From positions 2,914,001 through 2,978,000 of the forward strand of contig NZ_CP024047.1 in the NCBI RefSeq assembly GCF_003430825.1: a stretch of DNA of 64,000 nucleotides, written 5' to 3'. A program made the position numbers and the translations under genes. This document shows positions 56,101 through 63,957 of the stretch, one piece after another. The notes beneath the pieces are model-generated. The model saw only the letters and a list, made by a program, of their open reading frames with translations, ran no database searches and was not told the origin of the DNA. This DNA is from Natrarchaeobaculum sulfurireducens (GTDB lineage: Archaea > Halobacteriota > Halobacteria > Halobacteriales > Natrialbaceae). The stretch's first letter is position 1. Each line of letters starts with the position of its first letter.

Positions 56101-56115
56101 TTACGAATTTCGTAA
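56101..56115. promoter_or_regulatory. Palindromic operator between lrp and carA
   Basis: ttacgaatttcgtaa is a 7-bp inverted repeat with a single central base. It lies 37 nt before the lrp ATG, just upstream of that gene's expected TATA region, and about 52 nt before the carA ATG. Size and symmetry fit an Lrp-type binding site. Confidence 0.65.
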
Positions 56116-56166
56116 CTCAGCTTCGAAGACAACACTTATGCCGGTCGATCCGATACGTAGATCGTA

Positions 56167-57243
56167 ATGACAGCGGCCTACGTTGCACTGGAAGGTGGCC
56201 ACGTACTCGAGGGACGTGGTCGCGTTCCGGGAACGGCTCGTGGCGAACTGGTTTTCACGACGGCATACACCGGATACGAAGAGAGTCTGACCGACCCCTC
56301 CTATGAGGAGCAGGTCCTGACGTTCTCGTATCCGCTGATCGGGAACTACGGCGTCCGCGAAGAGCGATTCGAGGACGACCAAGTCCATCCGCGTGCGGTG
56401 CTCGCAAAGGAACTGACCGAGGACGTCACCGACTGGCTCGAAAGCGAGGGCGTCCCCGCGATCGACCACCTCGACACCCGCGAGATCGTCACCGACATCC
56501 GCGACCAGGGGGCGATGAAATGCGGTATCGCCGTCGGCGACGACGTCACCGAAGACGACGCGCTCGAGCAACTCGAGGCCTGCAAGGCAATGAGCGACCA
56601 CACCGACATCGGCGCACAGGTCAGCGTCGAGGAACCCGTCGTCCACGGCGCCGACAACGACGGCCCCGACGTTGCGCTCGTCGACTGCGGCGCGAAGGGA
56701 TCGATCATCGACTCCCTGCTCGAGCGAGAGGCGACGGTCCACGTCCTCCCCTACGACTCGGACGTCGCCGACGTCGAGGCCGTCGATCCGGACGTCCTGT
56801 TCATCTCGAACGGTCCCGGCGACCCCGCCAACTACGAGGACGCCGCGGCGCTCGTCGAGACGTTCGTCGAGGACACCCCCGTGGCCGGTATCTGTCTCGG
56901 CCAGCAGATCGTCGCCCGCGCACTCGGCGGGACCACCGAAAAGATGACATTCGGCCACCGCGGCGTCAACCAGCCCGTTCTGGATCTCGAGTCGGGCCGA
57001 GTCGTCATGACCACCCAGAACCACGGTTACACGGTCGCCGACCCCGGCGACCACCTCGAGGTGACCCAGATCAACGTCAACGACGACACGCCCGAGGGGA
57101 TCGACGGCATCGAGTACGACGTGATCACCCGTCAGTACCACCCCGAAGCGAACCCCGGCCCCGAAGATACCCTCGACTTCTTCGACGACGTTCTCGCGAT
57201 GGTCGACGGCGAACCCCACCGAGCCGTTCCCGCCGACGACTAA
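56167..57243 (+). CDS. carA: Carbamoyl-phosphate synthase small subunit
   Basis: A 358-residue glutaminase subunit that supplies ammonia to CarB for carbamoyl phosphate, needed for arginine and pyrimidines. The N-terminal domain starts MTAAYVALEGGHVLEGRGRV. The class I amidotransferase site has the nucleophile Cys in PVAGICLGQQIVARALGGTT and the His/Glu pair in QYHPEANPGPEDTLDFFDD. TLNHGY-type sequence appears as TTQNHGYTVADPG. carB is not adjacent downstream. The promoter acacttatgcc lies 27 nt before a leaderless start. Confidence 0.95.
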   Translation: MTAAYVALEGGHVLEGRGRVPGTARGELVFTTAYTGYEESLTDPSYEEQVLTFSYPLIGNYGVREERFEDDQVHPRAVLAKELTEDVTDWLESEGVPAIDHLDTREIVTDIRDQGAMKCGIAVGDDVTEDDALEQLEACKAMSDHTDIGAQVSVEEPVVHGADNDGPDVALVDCGAKGSIIDSLLEREATVHVLPYDSDVADVEAVDPDVLFISNGPGDPANYEDAAALVETFVEDTPVAGICLGQQIVARALGGTTEKMTFGHRGVNQPVLDLESGRVVMTTQNHGYTVADPGDHLEVTQINVNDDTPEGIDGIEYDVITRQYHPEANPGPEDTLDFFDDVLAMVDGEPHRAVPADD

Positions 57244-57378
57244 ACGGGTCATTTCTATAACAAATTTCACATTAGTTGAGGAATCGCCACACTTCATTTG
57301 ACCCCTCTCGAGAGCCCAAAAAGCCACTTCGGCTGATCGACCACACAGTATTTATCCTCCACCGGACAATTTTTACGT

Positions 57379-58272
57379 GTGACACGAAACGTTCTGTGTG
57401 TCGACACACCAGACCGAGTGGCAACGACTGCCGCTGCGGTCGGTCGCGTCGACGGACTATCCGTAATCGAAGCAACATCGGTAGACGACGTCGGAGACGC
57501 ACTCGAAACCGAGTCGATCGTCTGTGTCGTAACCGAGTACGACCTGCCCGACGGGACCGGTCTCGAGGTCGTCGACATCCTTCGCACTGAATCTCCACAA
57601 ACGCCCTGTGTCCTGTTTACCGACGTTGCCCCGGGCGATATCGATACCGAATCCTTCGAGGAGGTGATCGTCGAATACCTGAGTCGAGAGCTTCCAGACG
57701 CCGAGGATCGGCTCGGCTTTATCGTCGACGACGTGATCAACCACAGCGCACAGGTCGGCTTTCTTAAACCCGAAGACGAAGACGAACGCCTCGAGACCCT
57801 CGCCTCGTACGACATCGACTCGCTCCCGATCGACGAGAGTTTCGAACGGCTAACCGACCTCATCGCCGCCCACTTCGACGTCGCCGTTGCCTTCATCGGC
57901 CTGATCGAAGCCGACGAAGAGCGATTTCTGGCCTGTGCTGGCGGCGACTGGGACTCGCTCACTCGAGAGGATACGATCTGTACCCACAGTATGCTTCAGG
58001 AGGACGTCATGGTCGTCGAAGACATCATGCAGGACAATCGCTTCAACGAGAACCAACAGCTCCAAAACCTCGGGATTCGGTCCTACGCCGGTGCGAACAT
58101 GACCGCCCCGAACGGCCAGGTGATCGGACAGGTCTGCGTACTCGACGACACACCGCGGAGCTACACCGCCGAGGAACAACGACTCCTCGAGCAGTACGCC
58201 GAGACGGCGATGGAAGTTCTCGAGCTACGTCGGACCGTTCGGGAGGCGACCGACGTGGAGGTAGCACAATGA
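57379..58272 (+). CDS. Receiver-GAF signalling protein
   Basis: A 297-residue protein. Residues 1-115 form a receiver-like domain (MTRNVLCVDTPDRVATTAAA) with the acceptor Asp in CVVTEYDLPDGTGLEVVDIL; the Lys is less clear. A GAF domain covers about 155-290 (FDVAVAFIGLIEADEERFLA, TICTHSMLQEDVMVVEDIMQ), and FENQQLQNLGIRSYAGANMT-like sequence marks the core. It lacks a kinase or DNA-binding module. Its stop overlaps the DUF7504-like ATG (ATGA). The pair resembles the haloarchaeal output units of cytosolic signalling. GTG start at 57379, with TATA-like cagtatttatcc and caatttttacg before it. Confidence 0.88.
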   Translation: MTRNVLCVDTPDRVATTAAAVGRVDGLSVIEATSVDDVGDALETESIVCVVTEYDLPDGTGLEVVDILRTESPQTPCVLFTDVAPGDIDTESFEEVIVEYLSRELPDAEDRLGFIVDDVINHSAQVGFLKPEDEDERLETLASYDIDSLPIDESFERLTDLIAAHFDVAVAFIGLIEADEERFLACAGGDWDSLTREDTICTHSMLQEDVMVVEDIMQDNRFNENQQLQNLGIRSYAGANMTAPNGQVIGQVCVLDDTPRSYTAEEQRLLEQYAETAMEVLELRRTVREATDVEVAQ

Positions 58273-58922
58273 GCCTCCGCACGCAGGCGTTCTCGCTGGA
58301 CCCACTGCCGCTAGAGGACATCGACAGCGGAACCTCGATTTTGCTCACCGGAGATGACGAGGCGGCGCTTAAATCGATCTTCGCACGCATCGTCGCAGCC
58401 GATGAAGACGAAAAGAGCATCGTCCTCGCGACGAACAGCGGCGGACCGACGGTTCGACGAACTCTCGAAGCGGTCAAACAGAGCGCCGGTAGCCGGTCGT
58501 TCGTTCTCAGCTGCCAGGGCCCAGACCAGGGCGAAGAAATCAAAACCGTCGACGAGCTTGGCGACCTCACGAACCTCGGCATGCACTATTCCGGGCTCGT
58601 CGCGGCCGCCCAGCAGTCGACCACGCGGTTTCGCTCCGGCATCTTTCTCTGCTCGACCATCCTCGGCGAAGTCGACGATACCCGATCGGTCTATCGGTTT
58701 CTCAACTCGAATCTCCTCACCGACCTTCGCCGTGGCGAGGGGATCGGTGTCTGTGCCATCGATACGAGCGCCGACATCGGTACGGACGTCGACAGTATGC
58801 TCTCGGGCATGGAGGTGTCGTTTACCGGGCGAATCGACGTCAAAACCACCGGTCAAAATGAGGCGACGCTCGAAACGTCCGGGCTCTCTAGCACCGACGA
58901 AACCGTGACCGTCTCGTTGTAA
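58269..58922 (+). CDS. DUF7504 (HTR-like/KaiC-related) protein
   Basis: A 217-residue protein. LPLEDIDSGTSILLTGDDEA occupies the position of a Walker-type loop, but the P-loop Gly-Lys-Thr is absent. FRSGIFLCSTILGEVDDTRS and GIGVCAIDTSADIGTDVDSM follow the RecA/KaiC-like strand order. This fits DUF7504, a haloarchaeal family of degenerate KaiC-like proteins encoded beside receiver proteins. It is translationally coupled to the receiver-GAF gene. It may sequester or relay the signal. Confidence 0.8.
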   Translation: MSLRTQAFSLDPLPLEDIDSGTSILLTGDDEAALKSIFARIVAADEDEKSIVLATNSGGPTVRRTLEAVKQSAGSRSFVLSCQGPDQGEEIKTVDELGDLTNLGMHYSGLVAAAQQSTTRFRSGIFLCSTILGEVDDTRSVYRFLNSNLLTDLRRGEGIGVCAIDTSADIGTDVDSMLSGMEVSFTGRIDVKTTGQNEATLETSGLSSTDETVTVSL

Positions 58923-58934
58923 CCGATTTCAGGG

Positions 58935-59705
58935 TTAGTCGATCGCCTCGAACCCGTAGGCAACTTCGACGGAGGCAGTGACGACCACTGGGCCTGATTC
59001 GATTTCGGTACTCGTTCCTGCGGCCGTGTCGTCCTCGGCGACCTGCATGTCGGCCTCGGGTGCATCGGCTGTCGCTGGCTGTACATCGACGTTTCGCGTC
59101 GACACCGACTTCGTACCCGTGATCGAGACGTCACGATCGGCCGCGATCGAGGACGCCTCTTCGTCAGCGTTCTCGAGCGCGTGGGCGAGCGTATCGTCGC
59201 GTAACTCGGCGCGGCGCTCGTCGCTCAGGCCGAAGTTGATCCGGCCGACGTCGTCGGCCCCGACAGCCGTGACTCCGTCGACGACGTCACCGACGCGATC
59301 GACGTCGTCGATGGTAAGGTGAAAACTGTGTGATCCCTCGTAGTCGGTTCCGTCGCGCTCCGGCCGCACGTCGTACCGGCCCGACTCGACGTCGTCGTTG
59401 GGGATTCCGAGTTCCTCGAACGCCGCTCGCAACTCCTCGGCTTGCTCGGCGAGTTCGGTCTCCACCTCGTCCGCGCTGTCGCCCGTGACCTCGAGGCCGA
59501 CGTGCATCGACGCCTCGTCTGGCTCCGTCTCGATCTCACCGTTCGCGCGCACCTCGATCGAACGCTCCGCAGCGCTTTCTGGAGCTGCCCCGCGGGTCGA
59601 ATCGGCCGAGTTCTGACTCCCATCCTCTTGTGCAGCACCTGTACAGCCAGCGAGGGTCCCGACCGCGCCGACGGCCGACACCGCGATGAAGCGTCGTCTG
59701 TCCAT
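58935..59705 (-). CDS. SIMPL-domain (DUF541) lipoprotein
   Basis: A 256-residue exported protein. The twin-arginine signal MDRRRFIAVSAVGAVGTLAG ends at Cys (TLAGC), the haloarchaeal Tat-lipobox pattern. Residues about 45-250 match the SIMPL/DUF541 fold (RSIEVRANGEIETEPDEASM, FAELG-like PNDDVESGRYDVRPERDGTD, VEVAYGFEAID). SIMPL proteins are periplasmic or surface proteins of uncertain function. The gene is convergent with the DUF7504 gene. Confidence 0.9.
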   Translation of the reverse strand: MDRRRFIAVSAVGAVGTLAGCTGAAQEDGSQNSADSTRGAAPESAAERSIEVRANGEIETEPDEASMHVGLEVTGDSADEVETELAEQAEELRAAFEELGIPNDDVESGRYDVRPERDGTDYEGSHSFHLTIDDVDRVGDVVDGVTAVGADDVGRINFGLSDERRAELRDDTLAHALENADEEASSIAADRDVSITGTKSVSTRNVDVQPATADAPEADMQVAEDDTAAGTSTEIESGPVVVTASVEVAYGFEAID

Positions 59706-59926
59706 ACCTCGACCGACGAGAGCCTATGAAAAAGGGGTTCGCCAAGCTGAAATATCCATTTGACCGACAGCGCGATAGCGGCTCACGACGGCAACGCAGC
59801 CTCTCCTGATAGCACTCGGAAGCCGCATACTGTCGGACTGAATAGAATTTGTCGAGATGGTGTGACAAATCGCCATAAGGGTTCTATCCGACAGTATCAC
59901 AACACAGCGACCCGTCCGCTCGAGTG

Positions 59927-60463
59927 ATGGAGCGACCGCTCGCGCTCGCTGGGTTCGAATCCCAGTCTGCAACCGCCCACACCATGACGGTACTGGGCGG
60001 TGTCGTCGTCTTCGTGCTGGGCTATTTCGGCGCGGTCACAGCCGTTTACGGCGACGTCTCGGTGCTCGCACTCGAGGTGAACGTCGGTGCCCAGCGCGTC
60101 GGCGGCGTCGCTGGGGCCGTCCTCGTCTGGGCGTATTTCGCCCTCGCGTTTGTCCGGGGCTACGGCAGTCCCATCGGAAACACCGTCGTCTACCCGCTCG
60201 TGATCGTCGTCGTGACCCCGTTTCTCGCACGCTGGGCGGTGTTCGGCCCCGACATCTCGGGCCTGATCCACCGGTTTGTCGGACTGTTCCTGCTCGAGCC
60301 GCTGGTGACGACGCTGCTCGTCGTGTTCCCCGGCCTCGCGACCGGGACGACGGTCCTCTTTCTGTGGGCGACGCTACTCACCGAGAAACGCCGACGCGAG
60401 TGGGAACGAACCCATCTGCCAGCGGCCTTTCTCGAGGCGTTCGTCGACGAACCGCTCGAGTAG
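59927..60463 (+). CDS. Polytopic membrane protein of unknown function
   Basis: A 178-residue protein from ATG 59927 (MERPLALAGFESQSATAHTM). Four to five hydrophobic segments are visible (VLGGVVVFVLGYFGAVTAVY, VAGAVLVWAYFALAFVRGYG and VTTLLVVFPGLATGTTVLFL), with a polar C-terminus (LLTEKRRREWERTHLP). No family is recognised. Its 5' part includes a 17-nt sequence that could fold like a tRNA T-arm, but the rest of a tRNA is missing. It precedes the duplicated purH 3' fragment. Confidence 0.7.
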   Translation: MERPLALAGFESQSATAHTMTVLGGVVVFVLGYFGAVTAVYGDVSVLALEVNVGAQRVGGVAGAVLVWAYFALAFVRGYGSPIGNTVVYPLVIVVVTPFLARWAVFGPDISGLIHRFVGLFLLEPLVTTLLVVFPGLATGTTVLFLWATLLTEKRRREWERTHLPAAFLEAFVDEPLE

Positions 60464-60495
60464 CCACCGTCACGGAATCCGCACACGGCAGTCGT

Positions 60496-60537
60496 TCAGT
60501 CATGCCGGAAACTCCGCTGGCCCGTAAACGCCATCGC
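60496..60537 (-). repeat. Orphan copy of the purH 3' end
   Basis: Read on the minus strand, this 42-bp segment encodes AMAFTGQRSFRHD and a TGA, the same C-terminal peptide as purH. The first 24 nt are identical to purH 60778-60801, but the serine, arginine and histidine codons differ (AGT/TCT, CGG/AGA, CAT/CAC). It lies 264 bp beyond the functional purH end. Confidence 0.85.
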
Positions 60538-60759
60538 GGCATCCACCTTTTTCCGCTCAGGTTCGCTTCGTTCACGGCTTCGCCGTTCACTTTCGCGGTT
60601 TTCGCGTACTCAGTTCGCTCCAAACCGCGCACCGCTCGCCCTCGCGCAAAAACCTGGGCGAAAAAGACCGCTCGCTTCGCTCGCGGTGCTAATCGTGTCT
60701 GAACCAACGAAAGACTCGCTACGCTCCTCTTTCGAGTTTTAGACACGCCTTCACTTCGC
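60538..60759. mobile_element. Inserted segment between the two purH 3' ends
   Basis: About 220 bp of GC-rich, palindrome-rich sequence with runs such as gctcgcttcgctcgcg and cgcaaaaacctgggcgaaaa. It carries no coherent gene. It separates the orphan purH tail from purH. It resembles the short, dispersed, non-coding elements common in haloarchaea, but I have no copy in this window to compare with. Confidence 0.5.
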
Positions 60760-62385
60760 TCAGTCGTGTCTGAAAGACCGCTGGCCCGTAAACGCCATCG
60801 CCATTCCGTGTTCGTCCGCGGCGGCGATCACGTCGTCGTCGTTGACGGAGCCGCCGGGCTGGACGACCGCCTCGATGCCAGCCTTCGCGGCCTCCTCGAT
60901 GCCGTCCGGGAACGGGAAGAACGCATCCGAGGCCATCACGGCACCCTCAGCGTCTTTTCCTTCGGCGTGCTCGTCGGCTTTCATTGCTGCCAGCCGGACG
61001 GCGTCGACGCGGGAGACCTGTCCCATCCCGATACCGACCGTCTCCGTTCCCTTCGTGAAGAGAATACCGTTCGATTTGACGTGTTTGAGCGTCTGCCAGG
61101 CGAAGACCATCGACTCGAGTTCGTCGTCCGTGGGCTCGCGCTCGGTGACGACCTCGAGGTCGTTCACGTCGATCGACTGGTCGTCGCGTTCCTGAACGAG
61201 TCGGCCGCCGACGATCGGTTTCTCCGTGAACCGTTCGCTGGCTCCCTCGAGGTCACCGACATCGAGGACGCGGAGATTGTCCTTTGCACAGAGGACCTCG
61301 AGGGCGTCGTCGGTGTAGCCGGGGGCGACGACGACCTCCTTGAACGAGTCGGTGATCAGGTCGGCGGTCTCGGCGTCACACTCGCGGTTGAGCGAGACGA
61401 TGCCGCCGAAGGCGCTCATCGGGTCCGTCGAGAGCGCCTTCTCGTAGGCCTCGGCGAGGGTATCAGCCGTCGCACAGCCCGCGGGATTGGTGTGTTTGAT
61501 GACTGCGGCGGCGGGTTCGTCGAACTCCTTGATCAGGTTGAGCGCGCCATCGGCGTCGTTGTAGTTGTTGTAGCTCAGGGCTTTCGCGCCCTCGTTCAGC
61601 TGGTCGGCGTGGACGACCGAGGCTTCCTCACAGGTGTAATCTGCGTAGACGGCGGCGTCCTGGTGGGGGTTCTCGCCGTAGCGGAGGGTGTCGAGACGGT
61701 CGCTCGGGCCGATCCGTCGGGCGGGTAGGCCGCCCTCCTCGTCAGCAACGTCGGCGTCGACCGTCACCTCGCCAGCCTCCTCGTCGACCTCGAGGGTACC
61801 CTCGGCGAACCACTTCACGGCGCGTGGGTACGCGCGGAACTCGCCCTCGTAGAGCACCCGTTCTTTGAGGGAGTCGGCGTCGTCGCCCTCGTAGATGGGG
61901 ACCGGTTCCTGGGTGACGATCGGGCCGCCGTCGATCTCAGACTCGACGACCTCACCGTCGTCGTCGGTCGCGTCCGTGACGAGATGGACCGTACAACCGG
62001 TGACGGAGACGCCCGCCTCGAGTGCGTCACCCCAGGCGTCCATGCCGGGGAACGACGGGAGGAGCGAGGGATGGACGTTGAGCGTCGGCGGAGTCTCTTC
62101 GAGGAACGTATCCGAGAGGATTCGCATGTAGCCGTCGAGACAGACGAGGTCGAACTCGTAGGCAGAAAGCGCCTCAAGGACGGCTTCCTCGTGTTCGCTA
62201 CGGCTCATGTCCTCGGTGAGCGGGACGACCTCGGTGGGAATCCCGCGTTCGGCCGCAGCCTCGAGTACCGGTGCGTCGGGAGTGTTGGTCAGTACGACGG
62301 CGAGTTCGGCTCCGCCTGGCGAGCGATCGGCGACGTTCAACAGGTTTCGCCCTCGGTTGCCGGCCATCCCGGCGATGCGCGTCAT
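60760..62385 (-). CDS. purH: PurN-like formyltransferase fused to AICAR formyltransferase
   Basis: A 541-residue fusion. Residues 1 to about 200 resemble GAR formyltransferase PurN (LLNVADRSPGGAELAVVLTN; NVHPSLLPSFPGMDAWGDAL; GCTVHLVTDATDDDGEVVES). Residues about 230-541 are the AICAR formyltransferase domain of PurH (LRYGENPHQDAAVYADY, AVIKHTNPAGCATADTLAEA, SAFGGIVSLNRE, and the end AMAFTGQRSFRHD). The IMP cyclohydrolase (MGS-like) domain of bacterial PurH is absent, so ring closure must come from another protein, perhaps PurO. Its ATG 62385 diverges from purB. Confidence 0.93.
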   Translation of the reverse strand: MTRIAGMAGNRGRNLLNVADRSPGGAELAVVLTNTPDAPVLEAAAERGIPTEVVPLTEDMSRSEHEEAVLEALSAYEFDLVCLDGYMRILSDTFLEETPPTLNVHPSLLPSFPGMDAWGDALEAGVSVTGCTVHLVTDATDDDGEVVESEIDGGPIVTQEPVPIYEGDDADSLKERVLYEGEFRAYPRAVKWFAEGTLEVDEEAGEVTVDADVADEEGGLPARRIGPSDRLDTLRYGENPHQDAAVYADYTCEEASVVHADQLNEGAKALSYNNYNDADGALNLIKEFDEPAAAVIKHTNPAGCATADTLAEAYEKALSTDPMSAFGGIVSLNRECDAETADLITDSFKEVVVAPGYTDDALEVLCAKDNLRVLDVGDLEGASERFTEKPIVGGRLVQERDDQSIDVNDLEVVTEREPTDDELESMVFAWQTLKHVKSNGILFTKGTETVGIGMGQVSRVDAVRLAAMKADEHAEGKDAEGAVMASDAFFPFPDGIEEAAKAGIEAVVQPGGSVNDDDVIAAADEHGMAMAFTGQRSFRHD

Positions 62386-62437
62386 AGACGTATGCCCGCC
62401 CGCGAGGGCAAAAGTGATTGCGGTCTCGAAGCCACCG

Positions 62438-62456
62438 ATATGCACGTACGTGGATT
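62438..62456. promoter_or_regulatory. Putative purine operator, copy 1
   Basis: atatgcacgtacgtggatt contains the perfect palindrome CACGTACGTG. A near copy stands 52 bp to the right. It lies upstream of the purH start by 53 bp and before purB by 107 bp, in the shared divergent promoter region. Confidence 0.6.
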
Positions 62457-62489
62457 GATACGGCAGTATTTTCGCCACCACTACCCCGA

Positions 62490-62508
62490 ATATGCACACA
62501 CGTGGATT
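62490..62508. promoter_or_regulatory. Putative purine operator, copy 2
   Basis: atatgcacacacgtggatt matches copy 1 in 17 of 19 positions and in orientation. The start-to-start distance of 52 bp is close to five helical turns, placing both on one DNA face. It lies 55 bp before the purB ATG. Confidence 0.6.
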
Positions 62509-62562
62509 TGGATGTGGAGAGTTCCGATATCCCTTTCCCCCTGTACTGAAAAGGGATCGACG

Positions 62563-63957
62563 ATGACCGACACAGACACGCTCTATGCCGTCTCGCCGCT
62601 CGACGGGCGCTACAGCGGCCGGACCGCACCGCTGTCGCCGTACGCGAGCGAGGCCGCGCTCATGCGTGCCCGCGTCCGCGTCGAAGTCGAATACCTCATC
62701 GCGCTCGCCGACCTCGAGGCGACGCCACTCGAGGTCGACGACGACGAACGCGAGACGCTCCGGGGACTCTACCAGCACTTTGCCGAGGAGGACGCCCAGT
62801 TGATCAAGAAACTCGAGACGCAGGGTCACGCCGGGTTCGAGGCGACCAACCACGACGTGAAAGCCGTCGAGTACTTCGTCCGGCACAACCTGCCAGCCGA
62901 CAGCGACGCCTCCGCCTGGATTCACTTCGGGTTGACGAGCGAAGACGTGAACAACCTCGCCCACCGTCTGCTCGTCCGCGACGCGGTCGCCGAGGTCCTG
63001 TTACCCGAACTCCACGGCGTCGCCGAAACGCTCAGCGGAATGGCCTACGAGTTCCGTGACCTCCCCATGCTCGCACGCACCCACGGCCAACCTGCGACGC
63101 CGACGACGTTCGGCAAAGAGATGGCCGTCTACGCCGCCCGCCTGGGGACGGCAATGGGCCGGATTCGTCGAGCGAACGACGCCTTGCGCGGAAAACTCGG
63201 CGGGGCCTCGGGCACGTACGCCGCCCACCACGCTGCCTACCCGGACGTCGACTGGCAAGCAGTCGCCGAGGAGTTCGTCACGGCACTCGGCCTCGAGTTC
63301 GAACCGCTGACGACACAGGTCAACCCCTGTGACGACCTCGCGGCGGTGTTCGACGCGGTCCGTGGCGCGAACGACGTCGTACTCGACCTCGATCTGGACA
63401 TGTGGCTCTACGTCTCCGATCGCTACCTCGGCCAGGAAGCCGTCGCCGGCGAGACGGGGTCGTCGACGATGCCCCACAAGGTCAACCCGATCGACTTCGA
63501 GAACAGCGAGGGCAACCTCTCGAAGGCCAACTCGGATCTCACGTTCCTCGCTGACTACATCACCACCTCCCGGCTCCAGCGGGACCTCTCCGATTCGACG
63601 GTCAAACGCAACATCGGCGCTGCCTTCGCTCACTGCCTGATCGGCTACACGAAGACGGCCGCCGGACTCTCGAAAGTCGTCCCCAACGAACAGGTCATGC
63701 GCGACGATCTCGACGCTACGCCCGAGATTATCGGCGAGGCCGTCCAGACGATCCTGCGCCGTGAGGGTCAGGAAGACGCCTACGAACAGGTCAAAGCACT
63801 TACCCGCGGGAAGTCGGTCACGCTCGAGGACTTCCGTGACCTCTTCGACGACCTCGAGGTCGACGACCGCGTCCGCGAGGAACTCGCTCAACTGACACCA
63901 GCAGGGTACACCGGGGTCGCGGGCGACCTCGTCGACGACGTCGATCTCGAGCAGTAA
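62563..63957 (+). CDS. purB: Adenylosuccinate lyase
   Basis: A 464-residue fumarase/aspartase-superfamily enzyme acting twice in purine synthesis (SAICAR to AICAR, and adenylosuccinate to AMP). The N-terminus is MTDTDTLYAVSPLDGRYSGR. HGQPATPTTFGKEMAVYAAR carries the conserved His. The signature GETGSSTMPHKVNPIDFENS (S-S-x-M-P-x-K-x-N) has the flexible catalytic Ser. The length is normal. It is divergent from purH; two repeats sit between them. Complete in the window. Confidence 0.96.
   Translation: MTDTDTLYAVSPLDGRYSGRTAPLSPYASEAALMRARVRVEVEYLIALADLEATPLEVDDDERETLRGLYQHFAEEDAQLIKKLETQGHAGFEATNHDVKAVEYFVRHNLPADSDASAWIHFGLTSEDVNNLAHRLLVRDAVAEVLLPELHGVAETLSGMAYEFRDLPMLARTHGQPATPTTFGKEMAVYAARLGTAMGRIRRANDALRGKLGGASGTYAAHHAAYPDVDWQAVAEEFVTALGLEFEPLTTQVNPCDDLAAVFDAVRGANDVVLDLDLDMWLYVSDRYLGQEAVAGETGSSTMPHKVNPIDFENSEGNLSKANSDLTFLADYITTSRLQRDLSDSTVKRNIGAAFAHCLIGYTKTAAGLSKVVPNEQVMRDDLDATPEIIGEAVQTILRREGQEDAYEQVKALTRGKSVTLEDFRDLFDDLEVDDRVREELAQLTPAGYTGVAGDLVDDVDLEQ

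Noticed and set aside
59949-59972. CTGGG-TTCGAAT-CCCAG, a perfect tRNA T-arm-like hairpin.
   Set aside because: It lies inside the membrane protein frame starting 59927 and no acceptor, D-arm or anticodon arm precedes it, so it is not a tRNA gene. An attachment site is possible but unsupported.
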